Shown piece by piece: positions 25,905-33,883 of a stretch of 37,166 nucleotides of DNA. A program made the translations under genes and the position numbers. Source of the stretch: a bacterium (GTDB taxonomy: Bacteria > UBP15 > UBA6099 > JAJRTR01); assembly GCA_024278215.1 (NCBI GenBank), contig JAJRTR010000036.1, forward strand, positions 1-37,166. The letters run 5' to 3'. The notes under the pieces are model-generated. The model searched no databases, was not told where the DNA came from, and saw nothing but the letters and a program-made list of their open reading frames with translations. How positions within the stretch are numbered: the first letter of the stretch is position 1; each line of letters opens with the position of its first letter.

Positions 25905-27248
25905 CTATCTCTTTTTCCTGATGGCGAAATCGACAGCCTTGATCAGCGGGTCATAAGCCTGCGAGACAGCCGGGCAATAGGCGAGTTCGAGCCGCGACAT
26001 CTGTTCGAGCGTCATGCCGGCCGCGATGGCTGTCGACACGACGTTCACACGGGAAGCGGCCCCGCTCGCCCCCACCGCCTGCGCGCCGAGCACGCGGCCT
26101 GTTTTCTTATCGGCAACAACTTTTATCGTTATTTCCGTGCCGCCGGGATACCAGTCGTACAGCGTCATGTCCTTGATTTTTCCGAATACCGGTTCATACC
26201 CGAGTGTTTTCGCGAAGGCGAGCGTGTAGCCGACCGCCGCGACATCCAGTTCGCCCACCCTCGACACGAACGCGCCCGTGACGCCCGGATACTTCGCGTC
26301 GCCGCCCGCCGCGCATGTGCCCGCTATTGTCGCCTGCGCCCAGGCGGTTGTCGATAACTGAAGTGTGAATGGTTTCCCGTCGATCAGCGCGCGCGTCTGC
26401 ACGCAATCGCCCGCCGCGTATATGCCGTCGACTGTCGTCTTCATGTTTTCGTCGACAACGATCCCGACATTACCGGTTTCTGCACCGGCTGTGGCGGCGA
26501 TTTCCGTATTTGCCCGAACGCCCGCAGCCGCGACTACTATGCCGGCGTCCTGCTCTTCGCCGTCGATCACGACCTTCTCGACTTTATCCGTTCCGCATAT
26601 TTCATCCACTTTCGCGCCGCACATCACTTTTATTCCGAGACTTTCGAGATGTGCCTGGAGGACAGACGCAATGTCCGCGTCCAGCGCGCGCGGCATCACA
26701 CCCGGCAGCATTTCCGCGACTGTAACTTCCATGCCGCAGCGCCGCAGAGCGACCGCCGTCTCGAGCCCGATCGCGCCCGCCCCGATGCACACAGCGCGAC
26801 CACCGATCCGCGCGACGTCGCGAAGTCCGGCGGCGTCTTCCGGCGTCGAAACCGTGAAGACGCCCCTGCCGATGAAGTCCGCGAGACCGGGCACAGGCGG
26901 AATGAACGTCCGCGCGCCGGTCGCGATAATCAGGCTGTCGTAATCGACCGCCAGTTCTTCACCTGTCGATTCGTTCACTGCCGTTACATTGCCGCGCGCC
27001 GGGTCGATCCGCTTCGCGCGAAAAGGCCGGATGTGCCCGACCTTCATTTTTGCCAGGTTAAGCTGGTGCTTGAGCTTGTCGAACGAGTCGATGACGCCCT
27101 CGACCGCGTAGGGCAGTCCGCACGGGTGCATCAGGTCATAGGTCTTATCGTCGATAACTACAATTTCCGCGCGCCGGTCCGTTTTTTTTGCAGCCATCAA
27201 CGCGGCGAATCCCGCCGCACCAAGCCCGATAATCACGATTTTCGCCAT
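25905..27248 (-). CDS. FAD/NAD(P) oxidoreductase, CoA-disulfide reductase/NADH oxidase type
   Basis: 447 residues. The protein has an N-terminal FAD site IIGLGAAGFAAL, a redox Cys43 in HPCGLPY and an NAD site CIGAGAIGLET. It also has the FAD-binding TVDGIYAAGDC and a C-terminal dimerisation domain. The single active cysteine at position 43 marks the CoA-disulfide reductase/NADH oxidase/persulfide reductase branch, not the dithiol dihydrolipoamide dehydrogenase (which needs C-x4-C). Start: ATG 27248 is 12 bases after the gcvH stop; an alternative TTG at 27263 overlaps that stop. It is the last gene of the gcvT-gcvH operon, suggesting a redox role coupled to glycine cleavage, but that is inference. 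Confidence 0.85.
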   Translation of the reverse strand: MAKIVIIGLGAAGFAALMAAKKTDRRAEIVVIDDKTYDLMHPCGLPYAVEGVIDSFDKLKHQLNLAKMKVGHIRPFRAKRIDPARGNVTAVNESTGEELAVDYDSLIIATGARTFIPPVPGLADFIGRGVFTVSTPEDAAGLRDVARIGGRAVCIGAGAIGLETAVALRRCGMEVTVAEMLPGVMPRALDADIASVLQAHLESLGIKVMCGAKVDEICGTDKVEKVVIDGEEQDAGIVVAAAGVRANTEIAATAGAETGNVGIVVDENMKTTVDGIYAAGDCVQTRALIDGKPFTLQLSTTAWAQATIAGTCAAGGDAKYPGVTGAFVSRVGELDVAAVGYTLAFAKTLGYEPVFGKIKDMTLYDWYPGGTEITIKVVADKKTGRVLGAQAVGASGAASRVNVVSTAIAAGMTLEQMSRLELAYCPAVSQAYDPLIKAVDFAIRKKR

Positions 27249-27259
27249 ATTGCCGCCGT

Positions 27260-27646
27260 TCAATCTCTGTTCTCAACAAAATCAATATATTTGCCGGCCG
27301 ACATAAGCAAGTCGAGTTCAGCCGGATCGGACATTTTTATCTTGACCATCCATCCGTCACCGAACGGCGACTGATTAACCAGTTCGGGAGCCTCCTCGAG
27401 CGCTTCGTTTACTGCTGTCACCGTTCCGCTTACAGGCGCGTACACATCGCTGACGGCCTTCACGCTCTCGACCACGACGAGTTCATCGCCCTTCGACACT
27501 TCTCGCCCCACCTCGGGCAGCTCGACGAAAACTATGTCCGTCAGTTCTGTCTGCGCGAAATCCGTTATGCCCATCCTCACTTCGCCGTCTTCGTTGCGCA
27601 CCCATTCGTGTTGATCCGAATATAACAGTTCTTCAGGTGTTTCCAT
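27260..27646 (-). CDS. gcvH: Glycine cleavage system H protein
   Basis: 128 residues, the normal size. GcvH carries lipoate and shuttles the aminomethyl group between P, T and L proteins. The lipoylated lysine is K63 in VVVESVKAVSD. The flanking YSDQHEWVR and VSKGDELVVVESVKA signatures are complete, and the end is SPFGDGWMVKIKMSD. Start ATG 27646 lies one base after the gcvT stop (TGATATG) with GAGGAGAG upstream, so it is translationally coupled. A longer in-frame reading from 27700 would lie within gcvT and is rejected. Confidence 0.95.
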   Translation of the reverse strand: METPEELLYSDQHEWVRNEDGEVRMGITDFAQTELTDIVFVELPEVGREVSKGDELVVVESVKAVSDVYAPVSGTVTAVNEALEEAPELVNQSPFGDGWMVKIKMSDPAELDLLMSAGKYIDFVENRD

Positions 27647-27647
27647 A

Positions 27648-28733
27648 TCATTTCTCTCCTCTGAATTTGATGAAGGGGCGTTTGACAATCCGCGCGGCAT
27701 ACGCCCTGCCCCTGATTATTATTTCGACATCTGTGCCGGGCACGGCGTAATTCGAGTTCAGCATCGCAAGCCCGATACCTTTCCTGAGCGTCGGCGAAAA
27801 ACAACCGCTGGTGACAACTCCGACCTCTTCGCCGCAATGAGCTACTCCATAATTTTCGCGCGGCACACCCCTCGACGTCAATTCAAAAGCCGCGATTTTC
27901 CGGTCCGTTCCCTCATCCATCTGCCTGTATATGAACTCACAGCCCGGGAAATTCTTTTCGCGCGCCACAGCGAAGCCGATTCCCGCTTCGACAGGCGTTG
28001 TGTCCTCATTTATCTCATGTCCATACAGACTGTAACACGCTTCGAGCCTCAATGTGTCGCGCGCGCCGAGTCCGGTGGGTTTCAGTCCGCGGGGCGTGCC
28101 CGCCTCGAGCAGCGCACGCCACAGCGCCGGCGTTTCCGCAGCCGGGCAGTACAGCTCGACACCGTCTTCTCCCGTGTAACCCGTGCGCGACACCAGTGTT
28201 TCCACCCCCGCGACATCCTGCCGGTTGAAGCAGAAACGCCGCGGCGCGGGCGCGGATGCTATTTCGTCGAACACGGCAATCGCCGCCGGCCCCTGGAGCG
28301 CGACCATGCCATATTCGCCGCTTCGGTTCTCGACAGCGACATCGCCGCCTGCGCGCGCCGCTATCCACTCGAAATCCGCATCCGTGCGTGAAGCGTTCAC
28401 GCACAGCATATATTTATTATCGTCCAGCATATAAACCCACAGGTCATCGACGCAGCCGCCTTTTTCGTTGGTCAAAACAGCATAAACGGCACATCCGGGA
28501 CTTAATCCGCCGATGTCGTTTGTCAGCAGCGACTGTAGAAAAGCCCGGCTGTCGCCGCCCGACACGAAAAGCTCGCCCATGTGCGAAGTGTCGAAAAGCC
28601 CCGCATGTTCACGGGTCGCCGTGTGCTCCTCGATGACGGCTGAATATTGAACCGGCATATCCCAGCCGCCGAATTCGACAATAGTCGCGCCGAGTGCCTT
28701 ATGTTCGTCGAAAAGAGGTGTTTTCTTTGCCAT
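27648..28733 (-). CDS. gcvT: Glycine cleavage system T protein (aminomethyltransferase)
   Basis: 361 residues. It transfers the methylene of the H-bound aminomethyl group to tetrahydrofolate and releases ammonia. The N-terminal TPLFDEHKALGATIVEFGGWDMPVQY, the SHMGE motif, RTGYTGEDGVELYCP and the late GVVTSGCFSPTLRKGIGLAML are all diagnostic. It is first of three genes: gcvT, gcvH and a flavoprotein disulfide reductase. The P protein gene (gcvPA/PB or gcvP) is not in the window. Confidence 0.95.
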   Translation of the reverse strand: MAKKTPLFDEHKALGATIVEFGGWDMPVQYSAVIEEHTATREHAGLFDTSHMGELFVSGGDSRAFLQSLLTNDIGGLSPGCAVYAVLTNEKGGCVDDLWVYMLDDNKYMLCVNASRTDADFEWIAARAGGDVAVENRSGEYGMVALQGPAAIAVFDEIASAPAPRRFCFNRQDVAGVETLVSRTGYTGEDGVELYCPAAETPALWRALLEAGTPRGLKPTGLGARDTLRLEACYSLYGHEINEDTTPVEAGIGFAVAREKNFPGCEFIYRQMDEGTDRKIAAFELTSRGVPRENYGVAHCGEEVGVVTSGCFSPTLRKGIGLAMLNSNYAVPGTDVEIIIRGRAYAARIVKRPFIKFRGEK

Positions 28734-28858
28734 AGCGCCATCCCCGTGAGCAGCAATTGTTAATGAATAATATTAATAGGAATAACACGCGAATAAAACA
28801 ATATAATCCCGCAAAAACAAACTCAGTTCCCAATACCGCTTGTTTCAAAGCGCAAACA

Positions 28859-28949
28859 ATTTGGAGTGCGACATTTCAATATCGCTTTCATCGCCGGGAA
28901 TCAATTCCCGGATAAAGACAAAGCGGTGATTTATCACCGCACTCCAAAT
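28859..28949. repeat. 91-bp nested palindrome
   Basis: Outer arms are ATTTGGAGTGCG (28859-28870) and CGCACTCCAAAT (28938-28949). Inside lie CGCTTT/AAAGCG and the perfect inner hairpin CCGGGAAT-CA-ATTCCCGG. It sits in the gap between the defence gene 3' end and gcvT and has no coding content. The nested layout suggests a mobile or REP-type element or a structured RNA. Confidence 0.7.
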
Positions 28950-28978
28950 CCCATTTTCTTATCGTAGTAGTATTGGAA

Positions 28979-29632
28979 TCAGCCTTTTATCTTATCTGAT
29001 AGTTCCGCAAGATGTTTCATAAGAAGATCGACGCTTGACGATGGGTTGGAATGTTCAGAATTACCATCCCCTTTGTGTTTTTTTCTCAGATTTTCCGATC
29101 TGCGGTGTGCTTCTTCCAACTTACCGCATGTCAGCCCAAAAACCCCTTCCATTCCTTTTTCATAATTTGGTATACACTTCCTTAATTCCTTTAAAACTTT
29201 ATCACGTTCAATATGCGCTGTTTGATCCTGGTAGTGAAGAAGCAGCCACAGTTCGAAAGACGGCAGCGAATACGCAAGTCCGAAATTATTTCCCTTTGCC
29301 TGATCTATCGCTTCGGCAATCCTTTCGTGTTCGTCCCGGTCGAAGACACACCAGACATTTCCCGGGTCGACTTTTTCACCGTCTTTCCGCCCCTTACCTC
29401 TTTCAATCTCTAATTTCTTATCCTGTGCGCTTTTTACGAGTCTCGATGGATCCTGACCCAGCCCGAGTATGGACACGCGAGTAAGGTTGTACTGTCTGCA
29501 ACAATCTGTGAAGTATTTAGCTTCTGTTTTTTCCCCTTCACAGGCTATGATGATAATCGGCTGTGGATTTCTGCTCGACCGCCTTCTCAGGAGAGAATTG
29601 TTGTCTCTTTTTCTCCTCTGAGATCTATTCAT
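28979..29632 (-). CDS. rloB: RloB-family protein of an AAA ATPase/RloB pair
   Basis: 217 residues. The start at ATG 29632 overlaps the end of the upstream ATPase gene by eight bases; a TTG further upstream is possible but adds little. A basic N-terminus (RRKR, RRRSSR) is followed by IIIIACEGEKTEAKYF (E32, E34, E37), the start of a Toprim-like fold. The second acidic motif is CVFDRDEH (D98, D100). This is the RloB (restriction-linked ORF B) layout. In related two-gene systems (AbiL, and the analogous PARIS system) a Toprim-like effector is released or activated by its ATPase partner, acting on nucleic acid during phage infection. That function is inferred here, not shown. Confidence 0.8.
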   Translation of the reverse strand: MNRSQRRKRDNNSLLRRRSSRNPQPIIIIACEGEKTEAKYFTDCCRQYNLTRVSILGLGQDPSRLVKSAQDKKLEIERGKGRKDGEKVDPGNVWCVFDRDEHERIAEAIDQAKGNNFGLAYSLPSFELWLLLHYQDQTAHIERDKVLKELRKCIPNYEKGMEGVFGLTCGKLEEAHRRSENLRKKHKGDGNSEHSNPSSSVDLLMKHLAELSDKIKG

Positions 29633-30953
29633 TGACACACTCGCTGTCAAATTTTCTCAGAATGGGAATCGCCCCATATTTCCCATCAAGGTACTTTTTA
29701 CTGAAATCTTCGCCTGTCCGGACATCTTTGATATCGCTCAAAGAAAACAGGGAAGTCGCACCGGTTGCGTGATCCTTCTCCGCAAACCATATCTGGTCTC
29801 TCCTGAAAATCTCCGGATCGAGCAGGTTCGTATTATGAGTGGTAAAGATCATCTGACCGCACAAACCGCTTTCCGTTTCTCTCATAAACATATCTCTGAT
29901 AAATTCCTCTGCCAGCAATGGATGCAGTCCCATGTCCATTTCGTCGATTGCAATGACAGAAGATGACCACGCTCCCCTTATTAATAAAAATAACCATAAT
30001 AAAATATATTTTCTGGTTCCATCCGACTCTTCGGATAAATCCAACATCGCTTCACCCGGCACACCATCTTCATTCATTGAGTAATGAGCGAATTTTACCT
30101 TAACAGAATCGTCAAGATTTTTCAGGAACCTCTCTTTTTCAACGACCTCAGCTTTTTCGTCATCCTTCAGTGCGGGTCCTAATTTATCTATTATGTCCGC
30201 CGGATATTTTAAATTAATACTTTTAATGCCAGTGTCCGCCAGTTGCAATTTTGATGCTATCTTTTTCTTGAAATCAGAACCAGGCAATTCATTGATAAAC
30301 ATTACGTTAAGTTTGATGAAGTCATCATATTGAAATTCATTTGACAATATATAACTCTTCATATTACCTGACATAAAATGAAAATATGAAAAGAGAGCAT
30401 TTGCTGTTTTGTTGTCGAATTGTGCTGCTGTGGACAGAAATAAAGCGTTTTTTCTTGTCAGTCCTTCAATTGCCTTTTTTTCGCCTTTAAGGCTTGTCCC
30501 GAATTTTATCGGTTCTCCTGAATATCGTTCGAATAACAGCGCTTCCTTGCCTTTTGGGGCATGATACAACCATTCTTCATGCACTTTTTCCGTGTCAACG
30601 ACAAAACCATATCTGTACCGGACACCTTCGGAAATAAAAATCATTTCAAACTCAGACGGTTTGTTGGCACACGATGCATCTAATTTAAAGGGAACAACAT
30701 TTATTCTGGTCGTGTCGGTGCCGACGTGAGAATTCACAATGAATTTGCACATAAACTCGAGTGCTTTTATCAGATTAGATTTGCCTGAAGCGTTGGCGCC
30801 GTATACGGCAGCGACCTTGAGGAGGTCGATGCCGGTTCCGCCCGCGTCAGCGATCACGTTACGGGGGTGTATTTTGTCCTTTGAGGCCACCATGCTCAGC
30901 ACAACTCTATCTTTAAAAGAAAGGTAATTCTTAACACTGAACTCTATTAACAT
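29625..30953 (-). CDS. rloA: AAA/OLD-type ATPase (RloA-like) of an AAA ATPase/RloB pair
   Basis: 442 residues of the SMC/OLD-like AAA family (AAA_15/AAA_21). Walker A is GANASGKSN (residues 52-60). The core includes a signature-like LSEESDGTRKY, then Walker B IAIDEMDMGLHP and the H-loop FTTHNTNLL. No HNH or nuclease domain is fused; the partner gene downstream supplies the second component. Overlap of the two genes by eight bases indicates translational coupling. The regions flanking the pair are AT-rich (30954-31100) and bear a palindrome (28859). Lower GC than the neighbours and a different codon feel suggest acquisition by horizontal transfer. Confidence 0.85.
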   Translation of the reverse strand: MLIEFSVKNYLSFKDRVVLSMVASKDKIHPRNVIADAGGTGIDLLKVAAVYGANASGKSNLIKALEFMCKFIVNSHVGTDTTRINVVPFKLDASCANKPSEFEMIFISEGVRYRYGFVVDTEKVHEEWLYHAPKGKEALLFERYSGEPIKFGTSLKGEKKAIEGLTRKNALFLSTAAQFDNKTANALFSYFHFMSGNMKSYILSNEFQYDDFIKLNVMFINELPGSDFKKKIASKLQLADTGIKSINLKYPADIIDKLGPALKDDEKAEVVEKERFLKNLDDSVKVKFAHYSMNEDGVPGEAMLDLSEESDGTRKYILLWLFLLIRGAWSSSVIAIDEMDMGLHPLLAEEFIRDMFMRETESGLCGQMIFTTHNTNLLDPEIFRRDQIWFAEKDHATGATSLFSLSDIKDVRTGEDFSKKYLDGKYGAIPILRKFDSECVNE

Positions 30954-31210
30954 ATCAGCACACCACCATTCAGTTCACAACTAATCCGGACATAATAATT
31001 ATAAGACTATTTTAAGGATTACATATATAATTAACACAATATTTGCAAAATTACAACAAATCGTGAAGTTATTTTGCATGTCTGCATAATAATCCCCGTG
31101 CTGTTTTTGCGAGAAACCATAGTTGCATGAACGATGATTAGTATGTGCCTATATTTACATGCAGTTAAATACAGGCAAATAGGGGTTAAAGCTTGTAATT
31201 GGGGATAATC

Positions 31211-31271
31211 TGTGGAAAATGTTAAAAACATTATCCGGGATGTGGAAAAATATGCCCGGAGATGTGGAAAA
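31211..31271 (+). repeat. Three DnaA-box-like TGTGGAAAA repeats
   Basis: TGTGGAAAA at 31211-31219, 31241-31249 and 31263-31271; each differs at one base from TGTGGATAA, the reverse complement of the DnaA box TTATCCACA. They are adjacent to GGGGATAATC and TTATCCGGG. They lie just upstream of the nrdD promoter. Confidence 0.5.
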
Positions 31272-31335
31272 TATCTATATGTAGGGTTTTTTCGAGCTGA
31301 TCGTAAAAAAAAGCACAAAATTTTGTGCAGGCATC

Positions 31336-31363
31336 TTGACAAATGTCTGGATTCGTATAGAAT
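31336..31363 (+). promoter_or_regulatory. Putative nrdD-nrdG promoter
   Basis: A perfect TTGACA (31336-31341), then a 16-base spacer, then TAGAAT (31358-31363). It lies about 240 bases before the nrdD start, implying a long leader. Confidence 0.55.
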
Positions 31364-31608
31364 GGCAAATGTTACTCAAACACACTTAACTATATCAAAA
31401 ATAGTTTAGATAGCCGGTAATACTATAAAACAACATTTTTACAAACCGGCAAGCCGGGGATAAGGGGCAGTTTGTTTTATTGGATGTGCAGTGCCCGTGG
31501 GGATCATAACCAGAGTTTTGCCCACCACAAGCCCGAATCCTGACATAAAAGAAAAGATACTCGATTATAAACTTCAGTTCATTTCGTTGTTTCACTTTCG
31601 GAGGAATA

Positions 31609-33036
31609 ATGAGCGGTAAAGTTATAAATCTTATAAGGAAGCGTGACGGCAGGCTGCAGGAGTTTAACAAGTCGCGCATCACTGAAGCCATTGCGAAAGC
31701 ATTCGCCGCCGTCGGCGACCCGGACCTGATCAAGGCAAAGGAAGTCACGGACAGAGTCGTGACCGTCCTCAGAATTTTCTATAAGGACAACAAAAACAGA
31801 ATACCGTCTGTCGAGGAGGTGCAGGACCTCGTCGAGTTGAAGATGATCGAAATGCGGTACAGCGAAGCCGCAAAGGCCTACATCCTCTACAGGGACAGGC
31901 GTGCCAAGATGCGCGATGGAAAATCTCTTCTCGACGAAGCGCTGGAACTCGTCGAGTCGTATGTCGGACGCGCCGACTGGCGGGTAAATGAAAACAGCAA
32001 CATGGACTATTCGCTCCAGGGTCTCAACAACTATATTTCCTCGTCGGTGATATCCAAATACTGGCTTGCGGAAATTTATTCGCCGCAGGTGAAAATGGCG
32101 CACGAAGAAGGCTGGTTCCACGTACACGACCTTGGTCTTCTCAGTGTGTATTGCTGCGGATGGGACCTGCAACAGCTGTTGCTGAAAGGTTTCAGGGGCG
32201 CGTTCGGCAAGGTGGCAAGTTCGCCCGCGAAGCATCTGCGCAGCGCGCTCGGACAGATCGTGAACTTTTTCTACACGATGCAGGGCGAAGCGGCCGGCGC
32301 GCAGGCGTTCTCGAACTTCGACACGTTGCTCGCACCGTTCATACGCTATGACGGACTGGATTACAAAGAAGTGAAACAGGCCGTCCAGGGTTTCGTGTTC
32401 AACCTGAATATTGCGACACGTGTCGGATTCCAGACACCGTTCACAAACCTGACGATGGATCTCCAGCCCTGCCCTACCCTGGCCGGTGAGCCGATAATAA
32501 TCGGCGGCGAACGCAGGAACGACGTGACCTATGCCGACTTCCAGCCCGAAATGGACATTCTCAACAAGGCGTTCGCCGACGTGATGATGGAAGGCGACGA
32601 ATCGGGCCGCATTTTCACGTTTCCGATCCCGACCTACAACCTCACCGCTGACTTCGACTGGGACAACCCCAAGCTGGATTCGCTGTGGCGCATGACAGCG
32701 AAATTCGGCATACCCTACTTCGCCAATTTCATCAACAGCGACATGAAGCCGGAAGACGCGCGCAGCATGTGCTGCCGCCTGCGTCTCGACAAGAGGGAGC
32801 TGCTCAAACGCGGCGGCGGCCTGTTCGGCTCGAACCCGCTCACAGGCAGCATCGGCGTCGTGACGATAAATCTACCGCGTCTCGGCTACACGGCGAAAAT
32901 GAAGATGATTTCTTCACCAACCTCGACCGGCTGCTCGACCTGGCACGCGAGAGCCTCGACACCAAGCGCAAAGTGCTCGAAAGCTTCACCGACCACAACC
33001 TGTACCCGTACTCGAAGTACTATCTCGGCGATATGA
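31609..33036 (+). pseudogene. nrdD: Class III ribonucleotide reductase, N-terminal and central part, frameshifted
   Basis: Residues 1 to about 430 are normal. An ATP-cone (VINLIRKRDGRLQEFNKSRI through YRDRR) precedes the catalytic barrel. Motifs include GWFHVHDLG, MQGEAAGAQAFSNFDT, FQTPFTNLTMDL, FTFPIPTYN and GSIGVVTINLPRLGYTA. This enzyme makes deoxynucleotides without oxygen, using a glycyl radical. At about 32893-32900 (GCGAAAATG) the normal protein continues in the -1 frame, so the last 46 codons to 33036 are out of frame and without homology. A fifth A in the A-run would restore one frame. GGAGG lies eight bases before the ATG. Either a real mutation or an assembly/sequencing error. Confidence 0.85.
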
Positions 33037-33644
33037 AAAAAGCGAAAGACTGCTACTGGTCGAATCATTTCTCCACCATCGGCCTCATAGGTATGCACGA
33101 GTGCTGCCTCAACCACATCGGCTCAGGTATCGAAACCGAAGAGGGACGCGAGTTCTCGCTAAGAGTGCTGCGCCACATGCGCGAAAAAGTTTCTTACTAC
33201 CAGGAAACAAGCAAAGAACAGGTGCTGTACAACCTCGAGGCGACACCCGGCGAAGGCACCTCCTACAGTCTCGCGAGGCTGGACAGGAAGCAGTATCCGG
33301 ACATCATCGCGTCGGGCGACGAAGAACCTTACTACACGAATTCGACACAATTGCCGGTGGGCCACACGGACGACATTTTCGAGGCTCTCAACCACCAGGA
33401 ACCGCTCCAGACAAGTTACACCGGCGGCACAGTGTTCCACGGCTTCATCGGCGAACGCATCGAAGACCCGGAAGTGTGCAAGAGGCTGGTGAAAAAGATT
33501 GCTTCCAACTTTACACTTCCTTATTTTACGATTTCACCTACATTTACCATTTGCCCCATTCACGGCTACATACCCGGCGAGCACTTCGAGTGCCCACACG
33601 ACGCCGGGCCGGAAGACGAGCCCGTGAGTGCAGAACAGGCATGA
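32898..33644 (+). pseudogene. nrdD: Class III ribonucleotide reductase, middle to C-terminal part in the -1 frame
   Basis: Starting at about NEDDFFTNLDRLLDLARESLD, this frame gives a normal NrdD continuation. It includes FSTIGLIGMHECCLNHIGSG, MREKVSYYQETSKEQVLYNLEATPGEG, YYTNSTQLPVGHTDDIFEAL, QTSYTGGTVFHGFIGE and PYFTISPTFTICPIHGYIPG (a cysteine/zinc region). It has no proper start codon at this position and no ribosome-binding site. It ends at a TGA at 33644, before the glycyl-radical tail. Expression would require a frameshift or repaired sequence. Confidence 0.8.
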
Positions 33645-33883
33645 TCACAGGAAAGGAAATACCATTGTCAAAATGCACAGGAAAGACAGAAGTCTACTCG
33701 AGGATAGTCGGCTATTTCAGGCCGGTGCAGCAGTGGAATAAAGGAAAGCGGCAGGAGTACCATAAAAGGACAATGTTCGATGTCTCGGGCGCGGACAGGT
33801 ATGAGCCGAATGTCTATGAATTCAAGGCGGTGAATGATGCACCATTGCTCGATCAAAGGATTTCAAGGCACGTCGCTAATTGA
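33641..33883 (+). CDS. nrdD: Glycyl-radical C-terminal domain of NrdD, detached
   Basis: 80 residues. EVYSRIVGYFRPVQQWNKGK contains the glycyl-radical motif R-I-V-G-Y (Gly24), normally at the very C-terminus of NrdD. The ATG overlaps the preceding stop (ATGA), which could allow coupled translation. One inserted base near 33640 would instead fuse both parts in frame (AEQA-MITGKEIPLSKC). So this is either a second frameshift in the same gene or a natural split, in the manner of the detached radical domain YfiD/GrcA for pyruvate formate-lyase. It overlaps nrdG by 50 bases. Confidence 0.7.
   Translation: MITGKEIPLSKCTGKTEVYSRIVGYFRPVQQWNKGKRQEYHKRTMFDVSGADRYEPNVYEFKAVNDAPLLDQRISRHVAN

Larger units (their letters stand above)
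30954..31608. other. 655-base divergent intergenic region upstream of nrdD
   Basis: Strongly AT-rich between the ATPase and nrdD starts. It holds a TATAAT (31003-30998, minus) for the ATPase gene, three TGTGGAAAA repeats (31211, 31241, 31263), and the nrdD promoter (31336). After that comes an untranslated leader of about 240 bases with possible stems AGCCGGT/ACCGGC and GTGGG/CCCAC. A 65-codon open frame at 31212-31409 starting at GTG runs through the TGTGGAAAA repeats and is probably not a gene. Confidence 0.6.

Noticed and set aside
25905-27248. Flavoprotein considered as the L protein (dihydrolipoamide dehydrogenase) of the glycine cleavage system
   Set aside because: It lacks the C-x4-C dithiol pair and has instead the single Cys43 of the CoA-disulfide reductase branch.
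31034-31049. ACACAATATTTGCAAA as an NrdR box
   Set aside because: Only one weak match, more than 500 bases from nrdD and without the second box that NrdR sites normally have.
31212-31409. Short open frame starting with GTG among TGTGGAAAA repeats
   Set aside because: No ribosome-binding site and no recognisable protein features. It runs across the promoter of nrdD and its residues reflect the DNA repeat.
32890-32902. Programmed -1 frameshift within nrdD
   Set aside because: GCG AAA ATG is not a canonical slippery heptamer; slipping the AAA codon back by one gives GAA, a poor pairing. A lost A in a homopolymer is simpler.
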